A DNA stretch of 64,000 nucleotides from Bacillota bacterium (GCA_023436115.1 JAEZKQ010000010.1:1-64000); one strand, 5' to 3'; positions 26,234-35,620 are shown, counted from the stretch's first letter. The notes: a model not told the origin generated them from the sequence alone. Program-made: numbers and translations.

Positions 26234-27499
26234 ATGCTGACGAAAGCGCCCAAAGGCACAAAGGATGTACTGCCGTCGCAGAGCGGAAAATGGCAGTTTG
26301 TCGAAGCGGTGATACGGGACATATGCGCAAGGTTTGGATACCGCGAGATTCGTACGCCTGTGTTTGAGCATACCGAGCTTTTTCTGCGCGGCGTGGGAGA
26401 TACGACGGATATCGTGCAGAAAGAGATGTATACATTTGAGGATAAGGGCGGACGCAGTTTGACATTAAAACCCGAAGGCACGGCAGGCGCGGTGAGAAGC
26501 TTTGTGGAAAACAGCCTGTATGCCGAGGCCCAGCCCACAAAAATGTACTACCTGAATTGCCCCGTGTTCCGTTACGAGCGGCCTCAGGCGGGGCGCCTTC
26601 GGGAGCACCACCAGTTTGGTGTGGAGGTGTTCGGTGCTCAGGGGCCTTCCATCGATGCGGAGGTCATATCGGTGGCGCTGACGCTGTTCCATACGCTGGG
26701 CATCAAGAGCCTGGCGCTTAACATCAACAGCATCGGCTGTAAGAAATGCCGCCCGGCATACAATGCCGCGTTGCGTGAATACTTAAAACAAAAAGAAGAG
26801 GGGCTTTGCCGCAACTGTCGTGAGCGCATGGTGACGAACCCGTTGCGCACACTGGACTGCAAGGAAGAGACATGCCGCGATATCGTGCACGAAGCGCCGG
26901 TGATGCTGGACTGCCTGTGCGATGAATGCAGCGCGCACTTTGAAGGGCTTAAAAAAAGACTGGAAGCGGCGGGCATCGCTTATAGCGTCAATCCGTTTAT
27001 CGTACGCGGTCTGGACTACTATACAAAAACGGTATTTGAGATTATATCCACCGACATCGGCGCGCAGGGCACCGTCTGCGGCGGCGGCCGTTACGACGGG
27101 CTGGTCGAGGAATTGGGCGGGCCGTCTATGCCGGGCATCGGTTTCGGGCTGGGGCTGGAAAGGCTGCTGCTCGTGCTGGAATCGCTGGGTATAGAGCTGC
27201 CGGAGCCGCGCCTGTGCGACGCGTATGTGTGTACGCTGGGAGAAGCGGCGGCGGTGGAGGGCTTTTGTATCACGTCGAAGCTGCGTGCAGACGGCATCAA
27301 AGCCGAGTGTGACCACATAAACCGCAGCTTAAAAGCACAGCTTAAATATGCGGCCAAGCTGGGTGCAAAGTTTGTGGCGATCATCGGAGACGATGAGCTG
27401 CAAAAGGCTGTCGCGGTGGTGCGCGATATGGAAAAAAGCGAGGAAAACACGGTTCCGCTTGAGGAACTGAATCTATACATAAAGGCAGGAATACGATGA
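26234..27499 (+). CDS. hisS: Histidine--tRNA ligase
   Basis: 421 residues, class II synthetase charging tRNA-His. Motif 2 is around YRYERPQAGRLREHHQFGVE, the histidine-binding segment is GLDYYTKTVFE, and motif 3 includes GIGFGLGLERLL. A cysteine-rich insertion (LCRNCRER and LDCLCDECSAHFEGLKK, residues about 192-240) is usual in clostridial HisRS. AAGGAG precedes the ATG. Expression is under the T-box upstream, and the 3' end overlaps aspS by ATGA. Confidence 0.95.
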   Translation: MLTKAPKGTKDVLPSQSGKWQFVEAVIRDICARFGYREIRTPVFEHTELFLRGVGDTTDIVQKEMYTFEDKGGRSLTLKPEGTAGAVRSFVENSLYAEAQPTKMYYLNCPVFRYERPQAGRLREHHQFGVEVFGAQGPSIDAEVISVALTLFHTLGIKSLALNINSIGCKKCRPAYNAALREYLKQKEEGLCRNCRERMVTNPLRTLDCKEETCRDIVHEAPVMLDCLCDECSAHFEGLKKRLEAAGIAYSVNPFIVRGLDYYTKTVFEIISTDIGAQGTVCGGGRYDGLVEELGGPSMPGIGFGLGLERLLLVLESLGIELPEPRLCDAYVCTLGEAAAVEGFCITSKLRADGIKAECDHINRSLKAQLKYAAKLGAKFVAIIGDDELQKAVAVVRDMEKSEENTVPLEELNLYIKAGIR

Positions 27500-29277
27500 G
27501 CGAATTTTTGCAGGGGTGGAAAAGGACAGATTACTGCACCAACTTTTCGGTTGATGATGTGGGCAAAGATGTGACATTGATGGGTTGGGTGCAGACGCGC
27601 CGCGACTTTGGCGCGCTGATATTTGTGGACTTGCGCGACAGGACAGGCCTGATGCAGGTGGTGTTCGACGAATCGCTGGTGGAAGGTGATTTTACGCGTG
27701 TGCGCGGCCTGAGAAGCGAGTATGTCATCGCCGTGAAGGGTCAGATCGTGCGCCGTGACGAAGAGACGGTGAATGAAAAGCTGCCCACAGGCTTTATAGA
27801 GGTCAAGGCAAAGGAAATCAAGGTGCTAAGCCGTGCGCAGACGCCGCCGTTCGAGATTGAAGACGACACGGCAGTACGCGACGAACTAAGACTTAAATAC
27901 CGTTTCCTGGATTTGAGACGCCCGACGATGCAGCGCAATCTGCTGGTGAGAAGCCGTATTGCGGCTGCCGCGCGCGAATATTTAATTGAAAACGGTTTTC
28001 TTGATATTGAAACGCCGATGCTCACCAAGAGCACGCCTGAGGGCGCGCGCGATTATCTGGTGCCATCGCGTATCCATCAGGGCAGCTTCTATGCACTGCC
28101 GCAGTCGCCGCAGACATTAAAGCAGATACTCATGATGTCCGGTTTCGACCGCTATTTCCAGATCGTGAAATGCTTCCGCGATGAAGACCTGCGCGCCGAC
28201 CGCCAGCCTGAGTTCACACAGATCGACCTGGAGATGTCGTTCGTGGATGTGGACGATATCATCGCCATGAATGAAGGCCTTATCGCGCATGTGTTTAAGA
28301 AAGTCATGGGCGTTGACGTGAAGCTTCCGCTCAAGCGCCTGCCGTATAAAGAGGCGATGGACCGTTACGGCTCCGACAAACCCGACACGCGCTTTGGCTT
28401 AGAGCTGGTGAACGTGAGCGATATCGTGGAAAACAGCGGTTTTCAGGTGTTCTCATCGGTCGTCAAAAACGGCGGCAGCGTCCGCGCGATCAATGCCAAG
28501 GGCGCGGTGGAGCAATTCGCACGCCGCGAGATCGACGCGCTCGTGGATTTCGTGAAGATATACGGCGCGAAGGGCATGGCTTGGATATCCATGAAGGAAG
28601 ACGGTATACAGTCGCCCATCACCAAGTTCTTCACTGAAGACGAGATGAACGCGCTGTTAAAGCGTCTGGACGCTCAGACGGGGGACATCATTTTCTTCGT
28701 GGGCGACAAAGACAAGGTGGTTTACGACTCTCTGGGTAACCTGCGTTTGCAGCTAGCCAAAAAGCTGAATCTTATCGATGAAAGTGTTTGGGATCTGCTT
28801 TGGGTTGTGGATTTCCCGCTGTTCGAATACAGCGAGGAAGAAAAACGCTACTTGGCGATGCACCATCCGTTTACATCACCCAAGGACGAAGATGTGGACA
28901 AGCTGGAGTCTGATCCGGGTAATGTGTATGCCAAGGCGTATGATATCGTGCTTAACGGCAACGAGATCGGCGGGGGCAGCATTCGTATCCATACCACTGA
29001 ATTACAGGAAAGAATGCTTAATGCGCTGGGACACTCCAATGAGGATGCTTGGGAGAACTTCGGCTTCCTGCTCGAAGCGCTTAAGTTCGGTGCACCGCCG
29101 CACGGCGGATTGGCGTTCGGTCTGGACCGTCTGGCCATGCTGCTACTGGGATGCTCGTCCATACGTGACGTGATCGCATTCCCCAAGGTGCAAAACGCAT
29201 CATGTCTGATGACCAATGCGCCTTCGCGCGTGTCCTCAAAGCAGCTTATGGAGCTGGGGCTTAAGATCAAGGAATAA
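27496..29277 (+). CDS. aspS: Aspartate--tRNA ligase
   Basis: 593 residues, bacterial-type AspRS. An N-terminal OB-fold anticodon domain (VTLMGWVQTRRDFGALIF) is followed by the class II core with the bacterial GAD insertion, and motif 3 is GGLAFGLDRLAMLLLG. It could be discriminating or act on both Asp and Asn tRNAs; the presence of gatCAB elsewhere would decide. It is coupled to hisS by a four-base overlap and shares its T-box control. Confidence 0.95.
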   Translation: MSEFLQGWKRTDYCTNFSVDDVGKDVTLMGWVQTRRDFGALIFVDLRDRTGLMQVVFDESLVEGDFTRVRGLRSEYVIAVKGQIVRRDEETVNEKLPTGFIEVKAKEIKVLSRAQTPPFEIEDDTAVRDELRLKYRFLDLRRPTMQRNLLVRSRIAAAAREYLIENGFLDIETPMLTKSTPEGARDYLVPSRIHQGSFYALPQSPQTLKQILMMSGFDRYFQIVKCFRDEDLRADRQPEFTQIDLEMSFVDVDDIIAMNEGLIAHVFKKVMGVDVKLPLKRLPYKEAMDRYGSDKPDTRFGLELVNVSDIVENSGFQVFSSVVKNGGSVRAINAKGAVEQFARREIDALVDFVKIYGAKGMAWISMKEDGIQSPITKFFTEDEMNALLKRLDAQTGDIIFFVGDKDKVVYDSLGNLRLQLAKKLNLIDESVWDLLWVVDFPLFEYSEEEKRYLAMHHPFTSPKDEDVDKLESDPGNVYAKAYDIVLNGNEIGGGSIRIHTTELQERMLNALGHSNEDAWENFGFLLEALKFGAPPHGGLAFGLDRLAMLLLGCSSIRDVIAFPKVQNASCLMTNAPSRVSSKQLMELGLKIKE

Positions 29278-29280
29278 GTA

Positions 29281-29739
29281 ATGGATAATTTGACAGAATA
29301 CGGGCAGGTCGTGGATATCAAAGGCGACACGGCGCAGGTGAAGTTCATTCGAACGTCAGCCTGCGGCCGCTGCCAGGCCTGCGGCATGCTGTCCAACCAG
29401 AACGAGATCGTGGTGCAGGTGAAAAACGAGTTTGAAGCCAAGGTGGGCGACAGCGTGGCAGTGAGTATACGCATGAAAAAGGCCATGCGCGCGTCACTGC
29501 TGGCCTATGTGTTTCCGCTTTTCATGCTGATTTTGGGCGCGTTTGCAGGCTGGCTGCTCAGTGATGTTTGGCACGTATTCCAAAACGTGGATGTCACCAT
29601 GGCGCTGTGTGCCGTAATTTTTGCGGTATTATCGTTTTTCTTGTTAAAATTAGCCGCTCCGTTGTATAATAAGTCAGTGGGCAATGTTTACCGCATGGTG
29701 GGCAAAGCAGCGCCCGTAAACAAAAGCAAAGAGGATTAA
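29281..29739 (+). CDS. RseC/MucC-like SoxR-reducing system protein
   Basis: 152 residues. Two transmembrane helices (about 75-98 and 103-125) follow an N-terminal domain with a cysteine cluster, CGRCQACG, near residue 28 that may hold a metal or Fe-S centre. The family includes RseC, part of the Rnf/Rsx electron-transfer system. It starts three bases after aspS and is followed by trxA, so a redox or thiol role is likely, but no rnf genes are in view. Confidence 0.8.
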   Translation: MDNLTEYGQVVDIKGDTAQVKFIRTSACGRCQACGMLSNQNEIVVQVKNEFEAKVGDSVAVSIRMKKAMRASLLAYVFPLFMLILGAFAGWLLSDVWHVFQNVDVTMALCAVIFAVLSFFLLKLAAPLYNKSVGNVYRMVGKAAPVNKSKED

Positions 29740-29743
29740 AACG

Positions 29744-30079
29744 ATGTCTGAAAAAGCTATGCAGATTACAACTGACCAATTTGACGAACAGGTCTTAGGT
29801 TCCGACCGTCCTGTGCTAGTCGATTTTTGGGCCGAATGGTGCAATCCGTGCCGTATGCTGAGCCCCGTGATCGAGCAGATTGCCGAGGAGTATAAGGATC
29901 GGGCGATCATCGGAAAAGTGAACATCGACGAGGAGCCGGAGCTTGCGGGCCGTTATGGTGTCATGAGCATTCCGACGCTGATCGTTTATAAGGACGGCAA
30001 CGTGGCAGCCAAGTCGGTCGGTGTTGTGGGCAAAGACAAAATTGCAGGTATGCTGGATGAGGCGCTGGGCGGTAAATAA
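29744..30079 (+). CDS. trxA: Thioredoxin
   Basis: 111 residues, a single thioredoxin domain. The active site is W32-C-N-P-C36, where classical thioredoxins have WCGPC; the change from Gly to Asn should alter redox potential or partner choice. The cis-proline is in SIPTLIVYKDG. It is four bases after the rseC-like gene and last in the T-box-controlled operon before a terminator. Confidence 0.92.
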   Translation: MSEKAMQITTDQFDEQVLGSDRPVLVDFWAEWCNPCRMLSPVIEQIAEEYKDRAIIGKVNIDEEPELAGRYGVMSIPTLIVYKDGNVAAKSVGVVGKDKIAGMLDEALGGK

Positions 30080-30096
30080 CCGTCCGGCTGTTTTTT
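30067..30096 (+). terminator. Intrinsic terminator after trxA
   Basis: GGGCGGT (30067-30073) with ACCGTCC (30079-30085), overlapping the trxA stop, then six T a few bases later (30091-30096). Confidence 0.65.
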
Positions 30097-30121
30097 GTAC
30101 ACCTGCAATGATAAAAAAAGA

Positions 30122-30150
30122 TAGTCAATAGAGCAACAAATTGTTATAAT
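30122..30150 (+). promoter_or_regulatory. Candidate promoter of spoVS
   Basis: TATAAT (30145-30150) with TAGTCA 17 bp upstream (30122-30127). It looks sigma-A-like; no sigma-H consensus was seen. Confidence 0.4.
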
Positions 30151-30178
30151 GAGTTGTTATTATTAAGTGGGGGCATTT

Positions 30179-30439
30179 ATGGAACCATTACGCGTTTCGA
30201 CAAAGTCGCAGCCCAAATCCGTTGCGGGTGCTGTTGCGGCGATGATTAACGAGAATCAGCGGGCAGAAATACTTGCCGTCGGTGCAGGTGCTGTCAATCA
30301 AGCGATTAAGGCCATTGCGATCACCCGCGGGTTTATGGCACCGCGCGGTATTGACATTGTGGTTATTCCTGCGTTTACTAACATCGAAATAGACGGCATA
30401 TCAAGAACGTCAATCAAGCTGCTCGTCGAGGTGCGGTAG
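30179..30439 (+). CDS. spoVS: Stage V sporulation protein S
   Basis: 86 residues, full length for SpoVS. This small Alba-like protein is highly conserved in spore-formers and acts in septation and coat assembly in Bacillus subtilis. The sequence EPLRVSTKSQPKSVAGAVAA and the repeated INE/NQAIKAIA segments match the family closely. ATG 30179 is the usual family start; an earlier in-frame codon at 30167 would add four residues. It is a stand-alone gene, bounded by the trxA terminator and its own terminator. Confidence 0.95.
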   Translation: MEPLRVSTKSQPKSVAGAVAAMINENQRAEILAVGAGAVNQAIKAIAITRGFMAPRGIDIVVIPAFTNIEIDGISRTSIKLLVEVR

Positions 30440-30452
30440 TCAGACGGGCGAG

Positions 30453-30476
30453 TCGGCGTCACGCCGATTTTTTTTT
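30453..30476 (+). terminator. Intrinsic terminator after spoVS
   Basis: TCGGCG-TCA-CGCCGA with nine T (30468-30476). Confidence 0.9.
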
Positions 30477-30527
30477 GCAGGACGCATACAGTCATTCTTT
30501 TTAGCTTATTAAAGTGAGGTCGTTTTT

Positions 30528-33500
30528 TTGTTTTTAAAATGCATTGAAATGACGGGATTCAAATCGTTTCCCGAAAAAACACAAATGCATATGAATGGGT
30601 CTATCATGGGCGTTGTGGGCCCTAATGGCAGCGGAAAAAGCAACGTATCGGATGCTGTGCGTTGGGTACTGGGTGAACAGAGCCCGCGTATGCTGCGCGG
30701 CGGCATGATGCAGGATGTGATCTTTGCCGGCACGCAAACCAGAAAGCCCCGCTCATACTGTGAGGTCACGCTGATTTTTGACAATAGTGACGGTCGTATG
30801 GGCAATGATTATACGGAAATTGAAGTGACGCGCAAGCTTTACCGCAGCGGCGAAAGCGAATACTCTATCAACAATACCAAGTGCCGCCTGAAAGACATAT
30901 TGGAGCTTTTCCGCGATACGGGTATCGGCAAGGAAGGTTATTCCATCATTGGACAGGGACGTATTGACGAGATACTGAGCGAAAAGTCTTTGGATCGCCG
31001 CCGCGTGTTTGAGGAAGCCGCCGGTATCATGAAATACCGCGTGCGCAAGGAAGAAGCTGAGCGTAAGCTGGAGAGAACTCGGCAGAATCTCATGCGCGTG
31101 GAAGATATACTGCGCGAGCAGGCGTTTTTAATTGAGCCGCTAAAAAAACAGGCCGATGACGCGGCGGTTTATCTGTCGCTGGGCAAACGCTTAAAAACGC
31201 TGGATGTGAATCTATTCCTACGCAGCTACGACAGGTTTAAAGAAAAGATTGCCAAGCTGGAAGCATCGAAAATCGAGCTTGAAGAAGAGCGGGTCGAAAA
31301 AGAAAAGCTTTTGGAACAGCTCACCGAAAGACTGGCCAAGGAGCAGGAGAACGCGCGCCGCATCGAAGACGAAGGCGGCGATCTGGCTGCAAGCTTAAGC
31401 ATCAGTATGGCCGAGCTGGAACGTGTGGAAGGCGAGATCAAGCTTTGCGACGAGCGTATCGCCAACATTGAAAAGGACAGCGAGCGTGTGCGCCGTGAGG
31501 CCGCGGATGCCGAAAAGAAGATCTCGGATCTAACGCTCAATGAACAGACGAATTTAAGCCGTATCAAGCAGATCGAAATTGAGCTGGAGCGGTATAAGGA
31601 TATCGCGGCACAAACGAGCCGTGAGCTGGAAACGCTGACCAGCTCGTTTGAAGACCGCATGCGCATTATTGAAACGGTGCAAAGCGAAAAGGTACAGACC
31701 ATCGAGAAGATGGCCGACGTGCGCAGCGCCGTATCCGCGCTTGAGGAAAAAGACAGGAATGTGAAGCAGCGGCTCGCCGATATCGATATGCAGATTGCGG
31801 CGATGGAAGAGGAGCAGGAGAAGATTGAAGCGGCTGTCGAGTCCATCGATTCGGGACTTGCGGCATTAAACAAAAAGGCGGCTGCTTTGCGCGCTTCTTT
31901 CAACGAAGCGGTGCAAAAGGAGCGTGCCGCAGCGACATACTTTGCGGAAACACAGCAGACACTGGAAGCCGCACGGCGTGAATATGCGTCCAGTATGGCA
32001 TCTGCTCGCTTTTTGGGGGATATGAAGGCCAGCTTTGAAGGTTATGCCGAAAGTGTCAAAAACCTGATGCTGGCGGGCAAATCGAATCCTGAGCTGGGCA
32101 AGCGCATTCTAGGCACGGTGGCCGATATGATATCGGTGCCCGCCATGTACGAAACGGCGGTGGAAACCTGCCTCGGTGCGGCGTTGCAGAACATCATCGT
32201 AAACGACGAATACGATGCCAAGCAGCTGATCGCGTACTTGCGCCAACAGAGCCTCGGACGTGTGACGTTTTTACCGCTGGCGGCATTGAAACCGCGTTAT
32301 TTATCGAACGAAGAAAAGAACAAGTTAAGCGATGCCGGTGTGTGCGGTGTTGCGAGCGAGCTGGTCTCATGCCGCTCTGCGCAAAAGGCCATCGATTTCC
32401 TGCTGGCACGTACCGTGATCGTGAAGGATACCGATACGGCCATCCGCGTGATGAGAAGCTGCGGACAGTCTTTTCGCGCCGTGACGCTGGACGGCGATGT
32501 GTTCAACCCGGGCGGTTCCATCACGGGCGGCAGCCTGCGGCGGGAACGAAGCGGGCTGGTCTCGCGTGACCGCCGCGAAGAGGAGCTTAAATCACGTGCG
32601 CAAACGCTGGGCGCTCAGGTGGGTGAGCTGGAAAAGGCGCTGGAAAAACGAAAAACAGAGCGTGAGGCGCTGCAAGCTGAGATCGAAAAGCTGCGCGGTG
32701 CGTTGCACGATAATGAAATCGAATCCGCAACAAGCCGCGAAAAACGCGAAGCGCTGGCTGCGGCATTAGAGGATGCCGAGACACGCGGCGCGGCGGTACG
32801 CCATGAACGCCGTACACTGGTCCAAAGCAGCCAGGAGATCAGCGCGGAAATGGCGAAGTTCACCGCACTGCATAGCGATATGCAGCAATCCAGCGAAACG
32901 CGTACCGAGGATTATAAACGCCTTGAAGATGAATATAATAAGAATGCGGCTCAGATCGAGCTGCTAAAGCAGCGTCTGCACGACGCCGAACTCAAAAGCG
33001 CCGAGCTTTTCCGTGAAAACGCCGCGCTGCTAAGCGATAATATGCGTTTGGGCATGGAACGGCAGGAGGCGGAGCGCACCTGTACCGCACGCAAAAAGAC
33101 GCTGGAGCTCAACGCCGAAAGTGAAGACAATTTACGTCAGTTCAAAGCGCAGCTCGTGCAAAAACAGCAGGAGAAAGCGGCTGTGCTGGAGCAGCAAAAG
33201 CAAAAGCAGGGAGAAATGTCTGCCGGACGCGCAAAGATGCTTAAAGCGCTGGATGATATGGAGGCACGTCTTAATCAGACACGGCGCGAACTCAGTGAAA
33301 CCATTGAGAAAGGAATGCGCACCGCCTTTAATATCGAAAAGACGCAAAGCGATATGGAAGCCGCGCAGAACCGGCTCTGGGATACGCACCAGCTGACCTA
33401 CGCCAACGCGCTGGCTGAGCGTGAGGATATCGACTTAACAGGCGCGCAAGCCGAGGCCGACGAGATACGAACGCGTTTACGGGATCTGGGCAGCGTGAAT

Positions 33501-34091
33501 CCGGGCGCGATCGACGAATATGCGGCGCTGAAAGAGCGCATGACATCGCTTGCGACGCAGAAGGAAGATTTGGATAAGGCCGAGGCCGATCTGCATAAGC
33601 TCATCGCGTCGCTGTTGTCCGAAATGCGGCGCTCGTTTAAGGAAAGCTTTGAAAAGATCAACAAATATTTCGGTGAAACGTTCAAGGAGCTGTTCGACGG
33701 CGGCCGTGCCGAGCTGATACTGGAAGAGGGCGAAGATATCATGGAATGCGGCATCGAGATCGTGGCCGAACCGCCGGGCAAAAAGCTTCAGAAGATCACG
33801 CTGCTTTCGGGCGGAGAAAAGGCGCTGACGGCCATCAGTCTGCTGTTTGCGCTGCTGAAGATCAATCCCTCGCCTGTATGCATACTCGACGAGATCGATG
33901 CGGCGCTGGACGAAGCCAATGTGAGAAAGTTTGCTGAGAATCTGGAGAAATACACATCCATCATGCAGTTTATCGTGATCACGCACAGAAAGCCCACGAT
34001 GGCGGTGTGTAACAGCCTATACGGCCTCGCTATGGAGGAGAAGGGTGTATCCAAGCTGCTGTCTGTGCGTCTTGACAAGGAGAATCTATGA
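30528..34091 (+). CDS. smc: Chromosome segregation ATPase SMC
   Basis: 1187 residues, standard for bacterial SMC. Walker A is GPNGSGKS (31-38); long coiled coils (about 165-500 and 680-1000) flank a hinge near 510-660; the ABC signature LSGGE is at 1093-1097 and Walker B DEID at 1121-1124. It compacts and segregates the chromosome with ScpA and ScpB. It begins with TTG: the frame gives MFLKCIEMTGFKSF, matching the family start, and GAGGT lies seven bases upstream. rnc, often the preceding gene, is absent. It overlaps ftsY by ATGA. Confidence 0.96.
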   Translation: MFLKCIEMTGFKSFPEKTQMHMNGSIMGVVGPNGSGKSNVSDAVRWVLGEQSPRMLRGGMMQDVIFAGTQTRKPRSYCEVTLIFDNSDGRMGNDYTEIEVTRKLYRSGESEYSINNTKCRLKDILELFRDTGIGKEGYSIIGQGRIDEILSEKSLDRRRVFEEAAGIMKYRVRKEEAERKLERTRQNLMRVEDILREQAFLIEPLKKQADDAAVYLSLGKRLKTLDVNLFLRSYDRFKEKIAKLEASKIELEEERVEKEKLLEQLTERLAKEQENARRIEDEGGDLAASLSISMAELERVEGEIKLCDERIANIEKDSERVRREAADAEKKISDLTLNEQTNLSRIKQIEIELERYKDIAAQTSRELETLTSSFEDRMRIIETVQSEKVQTIEKMADVRSAVSALEEKDRNVKQRLADIDMQIAAMEEEQEKIEAAVESIDSGLAALNKKAAALRASFNEAVQKERAAATYFAETQQTLEAARREYASSMASARFLGDMKASFEGYAESVKNLMLAGKSNPELGKRILGTVADMISVPAMYETAVETCLGAALQNIIVNDEYDAKQLIAYLRQQSLGRVTFLPLAALKPRYLSNEEKNKLSDAGVCGVASELVSCRSAQKAIDFLLARTVIVKDTDTAIRVMRSCGQSFRAVTLDGDVFNPGGSITGGSLRRERSGLVSRDRREEELKSRAQTLGAQVGELEKALEKRKTEREALQAEIEKLRGALHDNEIESATSREKREALAAALEDAETRGAAVRHERRTLVQSSQEISAEMAKFTALHSDMQQSSETRTEDYKRLEDEYNKNAAQIELLKQRLHDAELKSAELFRENAALLSDNMRLGMERQEAERTCTARKKTLELNAESEDNLRQFKAQLVQKQQEKAAVLEQQKQKQGEMSAGRAKMLKALDDMEARLNQTRRELSETIEKGMRTAFNIEKTQSDMEAAQNRLWDTHQLTYANALAEREDIDLTGAQAEADEIRTRLRDLGSVNPGAIDEYAALKERMTSLATQKEDLDKAEADLHKLIASLLSEMRRSFKESFEKINKYFGETFKELFDGGRAELILEEGEDIMECGIEIVAEPPGKKLQKITLLSGGEKALTAISLLFALLKINPSPVCILDEIDAALDEANVRKFAENLEKYTSIMQFIVITHRKPTMAVCNSLYGLAMEEKGVSKLLSVRLDKENL

Positions 34092-34987
34092 GCGTATTTG
34101 ATAAGATTAAAGGCGGTCTTAAAAAGACCCGCGACAATATATCCTCGAAGGTCGGCAGTGTGCTGGCCTCTTTTAAGAAGATCGATGACGATTTTTATGA
34201 TGAACTCGAGGAAACGCTGATACTTTGCGATATCGGCGTGGGCGCGGTGGAGAAGATCATGAAAACGCTGCGCCAAAAGGTCAAGGAGAAATCAGTTACC
34301 GATACGGCGGCGGTCAAGCCGCTGCTGGTAAGCATTATCGCCGATATGCTTACATTTGACACCACCGACATTGAAGGCTCGGGCGCAATACTCATCGTGG
34401 GCGTCAATGGCGTGGGTAAAACGACAGCCATCGGCAAGCTCTCACACAGCTTTATTTCCCAAGGAAAGAGCGTGGTGCTGGCTGCGGCGGATACCTTCCG
34501 TGCTGCGGCGGCAGAGCAGCTTTCCCAGTGGGGCGAACGCAGCGGCGCACGCGTGGTAAAATATGGCGAGGGGGCAGACCCGGCGGCCGTGGTTTACGAC
34601 GCGATCGACTCCGCACAACACCGTCATATCGATCTTGTCATCATCGACACGGCGGGCCGTTTGCACAACAAGAAAAACCTCATGAACGAGCTTTCTAAGA
34701 TCAACCGCGTGATCGACAAATCGTATGACGCGGCACACAAGCGCACCTACCTTGTGGTGGACGCGACAACGGGGCAAAATGCCATCGCGCAGGCGCGGGA
34801 ATTTTCGCAGGTCACCGATTTATCGGGCATCATACTGACCAAGATCGACGGCACGGCCAAGGGCGGGATCGTCTGTGCTATCTGCGAGGAGATGCAGCTG
34901 CCGGTGGTATACCTGGGCGTAGGCGAGGGCATGGACGATCTGGAACCGTTTGACCCGCTTGCGTTTGCGCAAAGCTTGATTGAATAA
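34088..34987 (+). CDS. ftsY: Signal recognition particle receptor FtsY
   Basis: 299 residues. SRP GTPase that receives ribosome-SRP complexes at the membrane. The N domain is followed by G1 GVNGVGKT (105-112), DTAGRLHNKKNLM and TKIDGTAKGG. The acidic A domain seen in enterobacteria is absent, as usual in Firmicutes. It is translationally coupled to smc through a four-base overlap and ends at a terminator; its partner ffh lies 1 kb downstream. Confidence 0.95.
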   Translation: MSVFDKIKGGLKKTRDNISSKVGSVLASFKKIDDDFYDELEETLILCDIGVGAVEKIMKTLRQKVKEKSVTDTAAVKPLLVSIIADMLTFDTTDIEGSGAILIVGVNGVGKTTAIGKLSHSFISQGKSVVLAAADTFRAAAAEQLSQWGERSGARVVKYGEGADPAAVVYDAIDSAQHRHIDLVIIDTAGRLHNKKNLMNELSKINRVIDKSYDAAHKRTYLVVDATTGQNAIAQAREFSQVTDLSGIILTKIDGTAKGGIVCAICEEMQLPVVYLGVGEGMDDLEPFDPLAFAQSLIE

Positions 34988-35000
34988 TCGAATGTTGCAG

Positions 35001-35028
35001 GGGCGTCCAGTGGATGCCCATTTTATTT
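35001..35028 (+). terminator. Intrinsic terminator after ftsY
   Basis: GGGCGTCC-AGT-GGATGCCC (one wobble) followed by A and TTTTATTT. Confidence 0.75.
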
Positions 35029-35077
35029 ATGTAGAAGACTTTAGTTTACAGGACGCTACATCCCGGAGCACAATTTA

Positions 35078-35106
35078 TTGACAGCGAATAGACTTTAAAG
35101 TAAAAT
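35078..35106 (+). promoter_or_regulatory. Sigma-A promoter upstream of the lipoprotein gene
   Basis: TTGACA (35078-35083), 17-bp spacer, TAAAAT (35101-35106). A strong hairpin begins about ten bases after the predicted start site. Confidence 0.7.
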
Positions 35107-35121
35107 ATTAACGGTGCGTGG

Positions 35122-35153
35122 GGTATGAGCCAAATTTTTGGTTCATACCTTTT
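35122..35153 (+). terminator. Promoter-proximal hairpin, possible attenuator
   Basis: GGTATGAGCCAAA (35122-35134) pairs with TTTGGTTCATACC (35137-35149), thirteen bases with one wobble and a tiny loop, then four T. It lies between promoter and gene, so it should cut most transcripts to about 40 nt unless relieved. Confidence 0.6.
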
Positions 35154-35192
35154 GTATTTTACGCAATAGGAATGAAAATGAGGTGAAGACGT

Positions 35193-35540
35193 ATGAAGCG
35201 AATCTGTTATGTGATTTTATGTTTATCTCTCGCGCTGGCTGCATTCTCGGGCTGCGCGCAGGAATCGGAAATCAATGCTGGGGAACTGGCTATGGTCAAC
35301 GCTTATATTGAGGATATAGGAGGAGGAGATGCTATTCCACTCAATGCCGCCGAGGATATGAATCACCGATTATATGAAAATACGAAAACGCAGGAAACCA
35401 AGACCACATGGGAGCTCATTGTGGGCTATGTGCGAAATGAGGGGAGCGAAGCCCCGCAGGAACTCGATTATTCGCTTGAATTCGAAAACGGCGGCCTCAG
35501 CTTCGAGTCGGACAATGTGTGGGAATTTATCGGCGGATGA
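35193..35540 (+). CDS. Small secreted lipoprotein, unknown function
   Basis: 115 residues. The N-terminal signal MKRICYVILCLSLALAAFSG ends at a lipobox (AFSGC), so Cys21 should be lipidated and the protein anchored outside the membrane. The mature part is acidic, about 95 residues, with no domain I recognise; the end (LDYSLEFENGGLSFESDNVW) looks beta-rich. GAGGTG precedes the ATG. It stands alone between ftsY and ylxM behind an attenuator-like hairpin. Confidence 0.7.
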   Translation: MKRICYVILCLSLALAAFSGCAQESEINAGELAMVNAYIEDIGGGDAIPLNAAEDMNHRLYENTKTQETKTTWELIVGYVRNEGSEAPQELDYSLEFENGGLSFESDNVWEFIGG

Positions 35541-35553
35541 AAATGACATAGAC

Positions 35554-35581
35554 TTGACAAACATACATAAATCATTATAAT
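35554..35581 (+). promoter_or_regulatory. Sigma-A promoter of the ylxM-ffh operon
   Basis: TTGACA (35554-35559), 16-bp spacer, TATAAT (35576-35581). Confidence 0.75.
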
Positions 35582-35584
35582 AGC

Positions 35585-35614
35585 ACTGTAAAGCTTTTAT
35601 GCTTTACAGTTTTT
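35585..35614 (+). terminator. Hairpin at the transcription start of the ylxM-ffh operon
   Basis: ACTGTAAAGC (35585-35594), loop TTTTAT, GCTTTACAGT (35601-35610), then T. The arm starts almost at the predicted transcription start. It could terminate, stabilise the 5' end, or end transcription of the lipoprotein gene. Confidence 0.6.
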
Positions 35615-35620
35615 CGGGGT

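Noticed and set aside
29281..29739. Evidence for an Rnf complex
   Set aside because: Only an RseC-like gene is present; no rnfABCDEG genes lie nearby.
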